Source: Pararge aegeria
Lineage: Eukaryota > Arthropoda > Insecta > Lepidoptera > Nymphalidae
Assembly: GCF_905163445.1 (NCBI RefSeq)
Contig: NC_053196.1
Coordinates: forward strand, 16,951,501 to 17,015,500
Reading direction: 5' to 3'
DNA length: 64,000 nucleotides
Part shown: positions 9,897-21,278 of the stretch, one piece after another
How positions within the stretch are numbered: position 1 is the first letter of the stretch
Layout: every line of letters begins with the position of its first letter
Made by a program: the position numbers and the translations under genes
The notes under the pieces: model-generated
Databases searched by the model: none
Told to the model about the DNA's origin: nothing
What the model saw: the letters and a program-made list of their open reading frames with translations, nothing else

Positions 9897-10232
9897 GAAG
9901 CGGTGATAACGCATTGGGTAGGAGCTCGACTACGCTTTCGGGGGGCCGAGTTGGAATCCCAGCACGCACCTCTAACTTTCTAAGTTATGTGCATTTTTAA
10001 TTAGGTATTTAAAATTACTTGTTTTAACGGTGAAGGAAAACATCGTAAGGAAACCTGCATGCCTAATAGTTTTTCATAAAGTTCTTAAAGGTCTTAAAGG
10101 TGTGTGGAGTCCACCAATCCGCATTGGACCAGCGTGGTGGGCCTTAACCCCTTCTCATTGATGGAGGAGACCCGTAGCAGTGGGCCAGTGGGCCAGTAAT
10201 GGATGGATGTGATGATGATGATGATGATGAAA
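9897..10232 (+). mobile_element. SINE family A copy, near full length
   Basis: Head 'gcggtgataacgcattgggt' and 'gagttggaatcccagcacgc' (box B region), middle 'acggtgaaggaaaacatcgt', 'gtgtggagtccaccaatccg' and the (GAT)n tail at 10210-10232. Small internal duplications (ttaaaggtcttaaagg; gtgggccagtgggccag) are private to this copy. Confidence 0.92.
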
Positions 10233-10234
10233 CT

Positions 10235-10965
10235 GAATACTAAATGACATAAAGTGACAAACCGCCTGGTTGAGAAACACTACTAAAGTTGAGTGGTATT
10301 TGATGCTTCAATATTAGTCGTGTACACGGATTCTGTATTTTCTTAATTCTGTGTTTTATATATAAATGAGTTATATTCATTTCCATTGTATCACGGTAAA
10401 GCATATTTAATGATGGCCGGTATGCTTAGGTAACACTCTGCGACTCTTCATTAGCAATTATCATTCTGTGGTTTTGTGATGTTCACAACAAGATTATACA
10501 ATATCAACCACACTCACATGTGAACAAAAAAACTGTCGCGTAGTTTCCACTTCACTCTTATTCGAGCCTTGTTTCTTTTGCAACCTATTCGAAATTTTCA
10601 GAACTTCGTTAATGTCAGCCAGTGGATGCTCCTCCCAAATAAATCAAATTAAGATCCTACATGTCAAAGCACGATGAAAAAAATGGCGTACCAAAAATAA
10701 TAGCTAACAAAATATGGCCTTCAATTTTACGCTACAGATTTATCGGCCCGAACTTGTTCTAAACCGATACAAAAAAATAACTGACGCCGACACGCTATCC
10801 CGCGGGAAATGAGCCCCTCCTCCAAAAACATACCCCTAAACCCCTGATGTATTTCCAAATTTATACATATCTGTATTTGTGTGTTTGTCGTGAGCGGAAA
10901 TTTGAGTCTCCTTCAAATTAATTAAACGACAAGAAATTATTTGTTGTATCAAACGGTGACAGCTT
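10235..10965. other. no gene or repeat recognised
   Basis: Apparently unique sequence of mixed composition with no defensible frame. Confidence 0.4.
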
Positions 10966-10967
10966 GC

Positions 10968-11062
10968 TTTACTCGTAAATGTATTGAAATTGTAATTAAT
11001 TATGATGAATACATGTCGGCTGTTTTCATCGGAAGATTAATTAATTATTTCCTACTGTCATT
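10968..11062 (+). repeat. 95-bp direct repeat, left copy
   Basis: Identical to 11943-12037 except for one base (ttaattaatt versus ttaattcatt). The two copies are 975 bp apart in the same orientation and enclose a SINE A copy and a LINE fragment. Confidence 0.95.
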
Positions 11063-11177
11063 ACCCCTTATAAAAAAAGCTTTTGCAAGGAGGGCTTTGT
11101 AATAAAACGATAAAACTGTGTTCTCTATGCTTCATGATTACTAAATATTTAGCGAGGACTTTATGCATTCAAAACTT

Positions 11178-11458
11178 AGCGGGCCCATTACAGGGCGCAG
11201 GTCTGCTCTCACGAAGGAGGGTCCACAACGCTGGCCAAATGCGGATTGGTAGACTTCACACCTTCGAGAAGGAAAAAAGAACTCTAAGACATGAAGGCTT
11301 CCTCAGGATGTTTTCCTTCACCGTTATAACAACTGATATTTTAAATTACTTAATTGAAAACGCACATAACTCCGAAAAGCTAGAGGTGCCTGTCCAAAAT
11401 CGAACTCCGTCCCACCGAGAGAGAGTCGATGCTCTAGCCACTAGGCTATCACCGCGTG
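11178..11458 (-). mobile_element. SINE family A copy
   Basis: Minus-strand copy: 'ggctatcaccgcg' head at its right end, 'ggatgttttccttcaccgtt' in the middle, 'gggcccattacagggcgcag' at the left. The (ATG)n tail is missing. It lies inside the block flanked by the 95-bp repeats. Confidence 0.88.
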
Positions 11459-11599
11459 AAAAAATCTGTAGAAGGAGCTACTTCGGTTTCGAAGAGTTAA
11501 CAGACGTAGCCCACGGGAATAGCAAACTGCTGGTTAAGATTAGCAAGATGCGCTGATGATCTTACGGGAAGTTGTCTGATACTGACTTGATCCAAAAGG

Positions 11600-11942
11600 A
11601 GAAGAAAAGGTAATTACGGTTGCAGTCCAGCATACAAGCTGGATAAAAGCAAGCAATCTGCTAGAATAATGGGTGATTGGCGTGAAACGGTTGTAAGACC
11701 TGTCGTGTTGTATGGATCAGAATGTTGGGCGACAAAAAGGCTGATGAAAAAAGAGTACACGGGACCGAAATGAGAATATTGAGATGGGTATGTGGTGTGA
11801 CAAGAATGGATAAGATAATAAATGAGTATATAAGTGGAAGATTAAAAGTAGCGCCTGTGACAGGAAAGCTGAGGAGAAATAGGCTAGTATGGGCATGTGT
11901 TTCGGCACGATGTCGCGTAAAAATTGATAAGGTATAGGAATA
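11600..11942 (+). mobile_element. reverse-transcriptase C-terminal fragment (RTE-like endonuclease-RT)
   Basis: One frame reads 'TVVRPVVLYGSECWATK' (11687-11737); after a frameshift another reads 'EMRILRWVCGVTRMDK' and 'KVAPVTGKLRRNRLVW' (11722 onwards). These are hallmarks of the region after the polymerase core in RTE-like endonuclease-reverse transcriptases. No 3' tail is seen before the second 95-bp repeat begins, so the fragment looks cut rather than ended. Confidence 0.88.
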
Positions 11943-12037
11943 TTTACTCGTAAATGTATTGAAATTGTAATTAATTATGATGAATACATGTCGGCTGTTT
12001 TCATCGGAAGATTAATTCATTATTTCCTACTGTCATT
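11943..12037 (+). repeat. 95-bp direct repeat, right copy
   Basis: Partner of 10968-11062, with 94 of 95 bases matching by eye. A MITE begins six bases downstream. Confidence 0.95.
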
Positions 12038-12042
12038 TCCTC

Positions 12043-12154
12043 TGTAAACCAATCAACAAAGGTGTAACCAAACAACAAAGTTACATTAACTGCCAAATAT
12101 TGCGTATTAAATAAGAAAGAAAGTCGCTACTACACCTTTGTTGATTGGTTTACA
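12043..12154. mobile_element. 112-bp MITE with 24-bp perfect terminal inverted repeats
   Basis: The first 24 bases (12043-12066) are the exact reverse complement of the last 24 (12131-12154). The core is 'accaatcaacaaaggtgt'. A TA lies at each end inside the palindrome, so a TA target duplication of Tc1/mariner type is possible. No coding capacity. Confidence 0.9.
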
Positions 12155-12559
12155 TATAACTCGAGTAGAAAGTGTGAAAGCCTATTGAAGAGGGAAGGTA
12201 ATTTGAATATGAATAGGAATTCTAATATAAATAAAATATTTGTACGTTTCACCGCTTCAAATCAGTAGCCTTAGTACAAGATTTTCTCTCTCGCAATTAT
12301 TGATGAATCGAATCGATTTGTGAGTATTAAAGCCGTCAAAGTAAAAAAGATGTTTAGATTAGATTAGTAGTATTAGATTCAAAAATCCTACACTTCTGAT
12401 TTTTTTTACAAAATTCCTGTCAAGAGTACTACAATAATATTGACACAATTTATTTGATACTTTTATTTGCAAAACTACATGAAAGTCAAGTGGCCAGAAG
12501 TGCAGGCTGTATTTCCGCGCTGAACATCCAAAATGATTCAATAAAAATTTGCATTGCGT

Positions 12560-12817
12560 GTAATGGCATGAGTTCAAACCCCGGCACGCACCTCTGTAAT
12601 TTTGAAGTTATGTGCATTTTAAGAATTTTATATCACTTGCTTTAACGGTGACGGAAAACATGAGGAAACCTTCATGCCTGAGAGTTCTCCATTTGAGAAC
12701 TCAAAGACGTGTAAAGTCCACCCATCCGCACTTGGCTTGGTGGACTACGGCCTAAACCATTCTAACTCTGGGTGGAGACTCATCGACGGTAGTGGGCTGG
12801 TAATGGGTTGATGATGG
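12560..12817 (+). mobile_element. SINE family A copy, head decayed
   Basis: From 'gagttcaaaccccggcacgc' (box B region) through 'tttaacggtgacggaaaaca', 'gtaaagtccacccatccgca' and 'gtaatgggttgatgatgg'. Confidence 0.85.
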
Positions 12818-12819
12818 CG

Positions 12820-14158
12820 AGACTCCATGCAAATAAGATCAAATTTACTCCGATGTTCAACTATTTCCGTGCTCGAAAACGACTCGATTGCGAGCCTGCA
12901 AATCTTGTGCTAAAGCCTCCAGCAGTATTCCCATAGAGCGTCAACGGAACTGTCCCGGCGAATAAGCGACTCATTCAACTTTTGCGCGGGTTATTGAAAA
13001 TTCTCCGATGGAATTTATTTGGCACATATTGAGGTTTTAAAGTTGTCAGCGCAATCCGCGGCGGGCTCTTTGTGTAGTTTACTGCGAATGGAGTTGGAAT
13101 GATTGAAAATCCTTTCGCTTCTACTCCGGAGTCTCGAATGGAGGGAACTTTTACAAACCAGTACAGCGAAATAAAGGCACTGTATAAACTAAATTTTGTT
13201 TGTAACTAGGTGCTGTTTTGTACGCGTATGAAAGTTTAGCATCAGTTTAAGTCCCAGAAGCTTTACCACTGACCAATAATTTTTAAACACTGGACTATCC
13301 CTAATTACAGCTTAAGCCATGTCCCCATTTCAAGCGCCAAATGTGACATACTAGTGGCTCTGGAACTAATAATTTAGAAGCGGCCGGTCCATTATTATAA
13401 ATAGCGAGACATTACTGTATGTATAATATGTATAACTTAGCTTTTTATTAAATACATTTATAATTTTTTTCATTAAACTCATTTTACCTACCCTTAAAGA
13501 AAATACTAGTTTAAGTGATTAATAAAAAAATGTCTAGACTAGATTTATTATATAGTATTTTTATTTTGTCCCAAAATTTAAATTTAAATCTTATTAATAG
13601 TTTAACTTCTTCAACCCTCTTTTGGTAGCACTCAGCATATTATTAAGGTCAGTGAGCTCGTCTTTAACCGATTAACGTCTATTATCTATTTTTTGCACGT
13701 TAAGTAAACAATGTTTTTGTAGCTTTTAAGTAAAATGCATGTTTTATCTTATCCGCATAGACCCATTTATATCCGCTGATTACTTTTATACTCATTTGTG
13801 CCCGGTAATTACGAACACTGAGTTAAAATTAATTCCCAATCAGGGAACTTAATCGGGAATTAATTGCGAATGTTTGTGTTATAATTCGCGTAATATTCGG
13901 AGTAGTGTTTACGACGCCCGTATTCATATTGTGAATGTACATACGATGAATAAAATTGCAGCGTCCGTCTGCAACGATTGCGTACATAATTTTATTAAGA
14001 AAGTTATACATATAATATTTAGTATTGTTGTTATAAAAGTGACTAGTTGGTCTAGTATTTAGCATGTTTAACTACGTACCACGAGGGTCCTAATCTTTCT
14101 ATTATTTGCTGAATCTGTCAGCAAATAGTTAGGTTTTATGTTTTTTCTGTTAATGAAT
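12820..14158. other. no gene; partly unique, partly AT-rich
   Basis: 12830-13140 is GC-balanced unique sequence that includes an octamer ATGCAAAT (12828). 13400-13760 is AT-rich. An 11-bp inverted repeat (AATTAATTCCC at 13827-13837 / GGGAATTAATT at 13855-13865) is present. No exon is evident. Confidence 0.4.
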
Positions 14159-14159
14159 T

Positions 14160-14260
14160 TTCAGTACCTGGAGTTAGGATACCGGGGTCAACCCTCGTTC
14201 CTCGGAGAGCACGTTAAGTCACCGGTCACGGTAATTATCACTTGCTTGCGTAGAAGATGC
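14160..14260 (+). repeat. fragment of an interspersed repeat shared with 55.5 kb
   Basis: 'gttcctcggagagcacgtta' here and 'gtgcctcggagagtacatta' at 55.56 kb, with similar flanks. The class is unknown. Confidence 0.55.
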
Positions 14261-14375
14261 ATTGTTCGCACCCACATTAAAGGGAAAACAAAAGATAGAA
14301 GGGCATTGCAGATAGTTCTGGTGCGAAACTACCTTCCAATATAAGAACGAAATTTTGTTTCGAAAATTTGTTTTC

Positions 14376-14540
14376 CTGTAATCACCACTTTGGGCAGACG
14401 GGTTGGTAATTAAACAATAGATAGTAGTAGTAGAACAGAGCTCGCTGCCGCTCTTTCTCCGTTAAATTCTCTTAGTCGCCTCGTACGACAACCGCGAAAA
14501 GAGGGTGGTATTCTGATATGCCGTCACCATACAACGCAAT
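14376..14540 (+). mobile_element. interspersed repeat family C copy, 5'-truncated
   Basis: 'tttgggcagacgggttggta', 'gatagtagtagtagaacaga' and 'cgcctcgtacgacaaccgcg' match the copy at 6.13 kb. Confidence 0.75.
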
Positions 14541-14664
14541 TGATTATACCCGAGATAGCATAATGAGAAGCAAAAGTGAGTTTGTGCTTGATGTTTGGCC
14601 TTCTCAGCAATTTCTTGACTAATTTCAATAAGACATTCGAGAATTTTTGCTAGGATTTATCTAC

Positions 14665-15172
14665 GTATTTCTTAGTTTGAAACCCAGCACGCACCACTAA
14701 CTTTTGTAAGTTATGTGCATTTTATGAAATTAAAATATCACGCACACGCACACACACGCACGCACGTAGAAATAACATAATCGCACTCACACTGCATGTT
14801 CTACTCGCATGTCAGAAATAAAAAAAAAGTATTATATAAATAAATTGAAATTAAAATGTGTTTTGTAATGGAAGAGTGAGATCTTCTGGCACAGGTTTTA
14901 AACTTAACAGAAGTTCTCCGCCTTATCTGCTATTGTTTTATGTGAACAAATAAATTTTCATTTCATTTTTTTTTCAATCCTTGCTGAATCGGTGAAGGGA
15001 AACATCATTAGGAAACCTGCTTGAGATTCCTCTGCAATGTTCTCAAAGGCGCGTGGAGTCCACCAAACTACACTCGTCAGCAGGCCAGCGTGGTGGACTA
15101 CGGCCCAAACCCTATTCGTGTGTGGGAGACTCGTGCCCAGCAGTAGGTTGGTAATGGGTTGATATGATGATG
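14665..15172 (+). mobile_element. SINE family A copy split by an insertion
   Basis: The left part (14665-14740) covers 'cccagcacgcaccactaact' to 'aaattaaaatatca'; the right part (about 14980-15172) resumes at 'gaatcggtgaagggaaacat' and runs to the ATG-type tail. The 240 bases between hold a CA/CG microsatellite and an AT-rich segment ending in 'caaataaattttcatttcat', probably another short retroelement or processed sequence. Confidence 0.82.
14739..14766 (+). repeat. CA/CG microsatellite
   Basis: Alternating cgcaca units at the junction of the insertion in the SINE A copy. Confidence 0.85.
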
Positions 15173-15424
15173 GATCTAATTATTACCACAAGAAACACGA
15201 TGTGATTTCTATAGAAATCTTCGGTACAAGCTAAAGACGAGACAAGGAGTCTTAGAAAAATGTGCAGACAAAGTCGTGGCAACATGATTGTAAATAAATT
15301 GAGGCATCGATAATGGTACCGCGGGATTTAATTAGTATTTATATCTGTGAATAAATTTAATTGCGATTTTAAATAAAATACAATGAACAGTTATTTTATG
15401 AATGCATAACACAGGGCAAGGGTT

Positions 15425-15568
15425 CAACTAAGAATGAGAAGAGTTTAGGCAGTACACAATTAACCACACTATGTAAAATTCAGAAAAGTCAAAGGTGCGT
15501 GCGTGATTGAACTTGGCTCCCCTGAAAGGGTAGCTGAAGTCCTAACCACTAAGCTATAACTGCTTTTA
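15425..15568 (-). mobile_element. SINE family A copy, fragment
   Basis: Minus-strand head: 'cctaaccactaagctataac' near 15540-15560 and 'aaaggtgcgtgcgtgattga' near 15490; the middle is decayed. Confidence 0.65.
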
Positions 15569-15569
15569 G

Positions 15570-16084
15570 ATATAACCTGTTATTATATGCGACATCGGTA
15601 TATCGTGTTATGTTTCGTACATGATCTTACTAAATGTCCCCATTAAAACAGCATGGTAGGTTCACATATAAATTTCCTTTGAGATAGGAACCTGTAGTAG
15701 AACATGAGATATATCGATGATGATGAAAATAAATGAACCGAGAATGAAATTCCGGTCCTCTTCTAGACAATTAATTACTCATCAAGTCAAGAGACAAGTA
15801 GTTACATATTTAACTGCAGATACATTAAAATACATCATTGGATAGATTCGTAGAGATTTTAAAATCCTAATTCAGGATACATTCCTGTATACTCGTATCT
15901 CGATTAATGGGAAAATGTCGTAAGACCCTTAACACACGCAGTCTGTATATGCGGTTGACTGCGCTTTGTGATCGTCTGCAATTACTTCTACTACTACTTT
16001 TCACCACATTTAAGCCATTTAGAAAACTATGAAGGTGATGATTTACTTTTTATATTCTATCTATCTAAATAGGGTCCCGTTTTG
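15570..16084. other. no gene or repeat recognised
   Basis: AT-rich sequence without defensible features. Confidence 0.4.
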
Positions 16085-16345
16085 CACCTAATAATCATAA
16101 TAATAATAATAATAAATTTATTTAAAGTATGCAGGTAAATACAGATCTAATTGCATTTAAAACAGCGTAGTACATATCGGTGTATGAATATTTATTTAAT
16201 TATTAATAATTATTTTTTTTAATTTTAACTTTAATCACAGAGATAGAACCAGTAATTTTTTTTATTTTTTTTTCAATTTAACTGAAATGAATTCCTTCAT
16301 TAAATATTAAGCTAATAAAATAAAATTGAATATATAAGGTATAAT
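16085..16345 (-). mobile_element. LINE-type 3' tail, partner of 19.09 kb
   Basis: The (AAT)n run followed by 'aaatttatttaaagtatgca', 'aaaacagcgtagtacat' and 'cggtgtatgaatatttattt' repeats in diverged form at 19.09 kb. The T-rich end read on the minus strand fits a 5'-truncated LINE 3' end with a microsatellite tail. No protein is left. Confidence 0.6.
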
Positions 16346-17915
16346 TAGAAGTAAAAAATTATTATAATAGCAATAATATTCAAAAAAAGAGTGTACTTAA
16401 TGCCTTACTTAAATGTCATTAATTGTAAAAAGTAATTTTAAGTTGCCGTCTTAAGAGAAAGGTAGGTGACTTTAAGGCGTTTTAGCGCCATTCAAGTTAG
16501 CGTTCCACCTGTGGCTATTCAAAACACTAGCTCTAACGGGCCTTTCTTGCGATTGGTCGCAATACAGCAACGTGAATGCCAACACGGATGCGGGATGGAT
16601 GCCGCAGTTGGCCTGGCATTCAACGGCGCGTGAAAATATATCCGTGTGCGAAGGCCCTAAATCGTGCTTGCGAAGGCACATTACATCCCCGGATTACGGG
16701 AAGTTAATTCAATTCTGAAACGGAAGTATCATAACCGGGGACGGGTCGTTATGGATTATTTCTAATGGCGGAGCTTTCCACTTGACGACTGCGGTACGAC
16801 ATTAGTAAGCGATACTGTAGTACTCACCGTACCACTATAAATGTGGCAGTATGCATAATATTACGTTTGTTAGTTTATTATATTATATATTTAAGGTGAT
16901 AGCTTTTCGTGGCCGAATAGTACCAGCGGACAGTTAAGCAAATTCAGAAAGAAATATAAAATTAAAGACAAATGTGAATAGTTATCGCTCTGCTATCGAC
17001 GTAGTCGGTAGTTAAACTATCAACTAAGTTTTCTCAATAAAGATGCAAAAGCTTAAAAAATAGGACTTTTGGCATTTGACAAGTCATACCCCTTATCGGC
17101 TTGTACGCAATATTGTACGGGAACTCTATATCTAACTTAAATTCTTTTATTTGCATAAAACATTGTAGGTATACATGTTTAGTCATAATATGTGACATGC
17201 AAATCTTACTTAAAAAACATTCATTTATATAACAACTAAAAAAATTTCATCTTTTTCTGTGCGTACGCTGGGTGCACTTACAATGTCGAGCTCCTTGTTC
17301 CTTTTCTCTAAGTTATATTTTTATTCTGTCCCATTTATTCTAGTCCAAAACGAATTGAAACATTGCCTTAGTATTAAAAAAAAAAAACTTAAAAATTGAT
17401 TGTTTCATTCCTATTCTGAGGCAATGCCTAAAGTGATATGCGGTGTATTATGCACTTGTTGTACAATATACTATTTTTGTCCTGCAGTCGCTTGCTATGA
17501 AGCAGATTCTCCAATCCCAGACTATACTCCAAGCTCCTATGATTTAATAACCGGCGGGTTTTATTAAAACCGCGTCGACAACTCTTTGACGGTATTAAGT
17601 TATCGATATTAATAATTTTACTTTTCTGCAGACTCCCGGGCGAGACTTGCTGACCTTTATCGTTCAGGGTTTACCTTATTGAGATGCTGACTGAAACTTT
17701 AAGTAACGAGAATTGCTTTACCAGACTTAATTTGTTCTGGTTTGTTTATGGCGTACGCCCGGAACTTCGTCTGCTTAAAATTTCTGTTTCTCGGTGCCCG
17801 TACCCGTAGCCAAAAATTTAGTTGGAGATAAAGGTGGAAAAATTATAAACTGTAACACACGTGTTCCAATTTTATTTTTACCAGAAGCTAAAGTACTGAG
17901 ATCCATGGATACCTC
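16346..17915. other. no gene; one GC-rich unique block
   Basis: 16460-16720 is GC-rich and appears unique (for example 'gatgccgcagttggcctggc'). The rest is AT-rich. 17553-17573 has an imperfect palindrome (gcgggttttattaaaaccgc). No frame is convincing. Confidence 0.4.
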
Positions 17916-17917
17916 AT

Positions 17918-18208
17918 CATCATCGTATGAACCCATTAGCGGTCCACTACAGGGCACCGGTCTCCTCCAATAATGAAAGGCTATTTAGGCCGTTGTTCAC
18001 CACGCTTGCCCAGTCCGGACTTCAAACGCCTTTGAGAATATTATGGCGAACTCTCAATGTAGGGCTCATCACGATGTTTTCATTTACCGCTAAATCGATT
18101 CATTTTCAATTGCTTAAAACGCACATAACTCTGAAAAGGTAGAGGTGCGTGCTGAGGTTTGAACTCGCCCTCCCCAACCTGAAGCTGAAGTCCTAACCTG
18201 CTATTTCC
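17918..18208 (-). mobile_element. SINE family A copy
   Basis: 'gcggtccactacagggcacc' at the left, 'cacgatgttttcatttaccg' in the middle and 'agaggtgcgtgctgaggttt' plus decayed head at the right; minus strand. Confidence 0.85.
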
Positions 18209-18209
18209 T

Positions 18210-19084
18210 TTTTTTGAAGCTAGATTAGTTTAATAAAATTTCACACTATTTGCCTCAACACGCTTTATCAAAGTGTCATTTGCGCGGTAAAAGTAATAAT
18301 AGCTGTGACGTCAGGCAATTTGTTGCGGAGAGCTCTCTTCCGGCTGTACGGCGATTAAACCAATACGGGGATCCGACGCGCCTGTTTGGATTTATTTCTA
18401 ACTATTTTTCGGTTTCCGTTATACTGGAGCTAGATTGGATGACGGCAGCTTAGTTGTAACAGCGCGCCGGGAATGATTCGATTGGTTTCGTAATAGATAG
18501 ACGAGAGAGCAGATTGTGATTATTAAGCATTTTTGAGAATTTGAACTAGCGTAAATCAAAACTGATACTATTACTAACACTGCACAAGGTAAACAATAAA
18601 AAGATTGCTTTGCACGGTGTGGTGCGATTCAATTCATGTTTATACCCTGAATTGGTTATAAATTAGTTGGATAAAAGAATCTTGCTGTTGTTTACCCGAC
18701 TACTTTACGCTTTATCTGCATACTTAAACTTTCCAAATGAATCAAAAAACACTTTATTTTTCAATAAACAAAAATGTTACTAACATTAATTTATTTGATT
18801 AAAAATATGTTTAAAAAAATTTAACAGATCCATATTGGTAACTTCCTATTTTTCTGTTTAGTATTTATTTATAAGGTTAGTTTCTTCTAGGCACTCAGAT
18901 AAATATACACTCCATTTTTTTTTAACTTGTCTTTTAGTATAACAATCTTTTCTTTACTTTTTGGTAAGGTTTAGATGAAATCACGCCAGCCTAAAATAGC
19001 TCATGGCTTACTTTTATTATAGATAATTTACGGTACAGGTTGGATAGATCGTGTTTCGCTACTGCAGCCGTGCATGAGACATAT
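18210..19084. other. no gene; unique block with a CRE-like site
   Basis: 18290-18500 is GC-balanced and apparently unique, with a TGACGTCA palindrome at 18306-18313. The remainder is AT-rich. Confidence 0.35.
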
Positions 19085-19252
19085 TAAATACAATAATAAT
19101 AAGTTTATTCACAAGAATGCTGGTACATACAAATCTAGTTACAGTAAAAACAGCATAGTACATTAGACCACTCGGTGTATGGATATTTACTTCATTATTA
19201 ATTTGACATTACAATTTTGAAATTTTTAATATTAACTTTTATCACAGAAAAC

Positions 19253-19290
19253 AAGTATTATAAGTATTATAAGTATATTATAAGTATAAG
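19253..19290 (+). repeat. tandem repeat of AAGTATTAT type
   Basis: About four imperfect units of 8-11 bp. Confidence 0.8.
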
Positions 19291-19394
19291 TTATTGATTG
19301 AAGTAAATGTATACATTTTTTTTCAATTCAACACATATTAAATTCATTTATCCATACATCATATTAAATTGCATACATGAAGTAAAATTTGAAT

Positions 19395-19417
19395 AAAAAA
19401 AAAAAAAAAAAAAAAAA
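19395..19417 (+). repeat. poly-A run
   Basis: About 23 consecutive A residues beside the LINE-type tail. Confidence 0.9.
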
Positions 19418-19420
19418 GAT

Positions 19421-20025
19421 GACACCTGTAAGACCAATAAGACATTTTTTTACTTCTTTTTTCACCTGGATAAAAATTATAGGTGTGGCCAAATCAAATG
19501 CATCCCATCTTAGTCTAAAAGATGAAGAACATATCTGCTATGACGCTATTGTTCGTGAATAAATAATTTTAGTGACATTTTAATGACTTTAAATTTGACA
19601 TAACGTTGTACTTCTATAAAAATGATTGTTTATACTGTTATATTTTCATTCTTATAGTATCGTAGCATAGCGTAGCCGGGTGCCAACTAGTAATAAGTTC
19701 GAGGCTAGCCAATCTGGGTGGGTTATCGTTACGAATATACCAGAAGTCACAAAAAATCCTGCGTTTATTTGTATATCGCAACTTTTGTTGTTGTTGTGAT
19801 AAATAACACGTGACGCATCCGTTTCACGCTTCGGCGGCCATGTTTATTTTATGAGGGAATGAAAATGTTGTTCGTACACGACTATATTATGCCGTCCAAT
19901 ATTCTTTTTTCTGTTTGACAGATTGGTTCAGTGATGTGCTAATCGTTATATATCGACATTGACATTATGTAAAAATAGATAGCGAATGCCAGCGACTTTG
20001 TCTGACTAAAGTTTCGAATTAATAG
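19421..20025. other. no gene or repeat recognised
   Basis: AT-rich with scattered GC-richer bits; nothing supported. Confidence 0.35.
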
Positions 20026-20027
20026 CT

Positions 20028-20240
20028 TATAACGGTCCACTACTGGACTGCCTCGCCCAACGAGAGAGTTTGCTCATCCACAGTCATCACGATGGGCAGA
20101 CGGGTTAGTGACGCAGGTGGTAGTAGTACCACAGAGGATGCAGCTACCCGTTCTACATTATATTCACTGAGTCGCTTTGCACGTCAGCTGCGGGAATTTG
20201 AGGGTTGGTGACAACTGTATTCTGATCTACATGCGAGGCG
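20028..20240 (+). mobile_element. interspersed repeat family C copy
   Basis: 'taacggtccactactggact', 'cgatgggcagacgggttagt', 'ggtggtagtagtaccacaga' and 'tcactgagtcgctttgcacg' align with the other family C copies. Near full length. Confidence 0.8.
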
Positions 20241-20277
20241 GCATCATAGAGGCTATAATAAATATTTAATTTGCTAA

Positions 20278-20602
20278 ATTGATATATAGAGAGGGAAAGT
20301 TGGTGAGGTTGTGGGGGTAATCTCTGGTTCTACTACACCAATTTAAGAAATAATTTTTGATGGATTACCCATTTATTGAGGAAGTCTCTAAGGCAGGCTA
20401 TATAATATAACGCTATGACCAATATGAGCGGAGATCCAATTAAAACTGTTTCTAAAACGTCAAAAATTATTATATATGGTACCTTCTGATGCGTGATAAC
20501 AAAATTGATTCTTTTTAAAAGTTCTGTAAAAAGTCTGCGACAACATATGTTTACATTTTAAGGTAGAATAATACGCGGGTGATGTCCCGGGGGACCGCTA
20601 GT
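20278..20602 (+). mobile_element. Helitron-like non-autonomous element (second type)
   Basis: Contains 'aaggcaggctatataatata', 'tgaccaatatgagcggagat' and ends 'gggtgatgtcccgggggacc' GCTAG|T. The CTAG-T end is the CTRR-T end expected of Helitrons. The 5' end is not clear. Confidence 0.55.
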
Positions 20603-20604
20603 TG

Positions 20605-21275
20605 TTTATAAATACGTCAAGTTGTTTCTGCGCTATGCGCCCACACATACCGAGTTTGATAGTTAGGCGAGAAAAAGTCATAGTTACATAAAACAGTACA
20701 GAGAACGGAGCATTCATTTATTTTGTACAATCGTGCACGATTTACGGTCTATTTTAGCGTTTACTTTCGGACTGTGAATTATATTGTGTTACGAGCCATT
20801 TGATCGGCCGGTGCGTACCTGAATCGAAATAAATTAACTTCGATGATTTCATTAGTTCACCGAATTGAACGTTCAAATAACAGTTTATTTTTGTTCAATA
20901 CAAATTTGTGTTTTATTTAAATTAGAATCATAGTGTGTGTGACTACCAATCAAACCCGCTTCACGCCCACTTTACATCGTCCAAGGCTGATAACCTAAGC
21001 TTAAGGTATAAGCCGCATTGAATATCTTTTCTTGCCAGGTTCTTCTCAAATACCTGCGGTAGAGCCACTACAAACAGTCAGACGGTTTTCAATCATTTTA
21101 GTCTATACTTCAATTCTTTAATGCGTTCCACACATCACACAATATTTAAGTTATAGCCAAAAATGTGTTTTTTTTTAATCAATCAGTAATTAATTTCATA
21201 GATATCGGTGTATAGATTAAAAATATAAAATTGGAAATTATTTTAATATGATACAATATTTTTGAAGTCGGTAAT
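20605..21275. other. no gene or repeat recognised
   Basis: Apparently unique; mixed composition. Confidence 0.35.
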
Positions 21276-21278
21276 TCG

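Larger units (their letters stand above)
19085..19420 (-). mobile_element. LINE-type 3' tail, partner of 16.09 kb
   Basis: 'aataataataagtttattca', 'aaaacagcatagtacatt' and 'cggtgtatggatatttactt' match the 16.09 kb copy. It contains a local 9-bp tandem repeat (aagtattat) and borders a 23-base poly-A. Confidence 0.6.

Noticed and set aside
11083..11556. 157-codon open frame on the plus strand
   Set aside because: It runs antisense through a minus-strand SINE A copy and past its end; no domain. Composition artefact.
16085..19420. Long terminal repeats of an LTR retrotransposon (similar tails at 16.1 and 19.1 kb, same orientation)
   Set aside because: The two are diverged, have microsatellite/poly-A type ends and enclose no gag/pol or primer-binding site; separate LINE-type tails explain them better.
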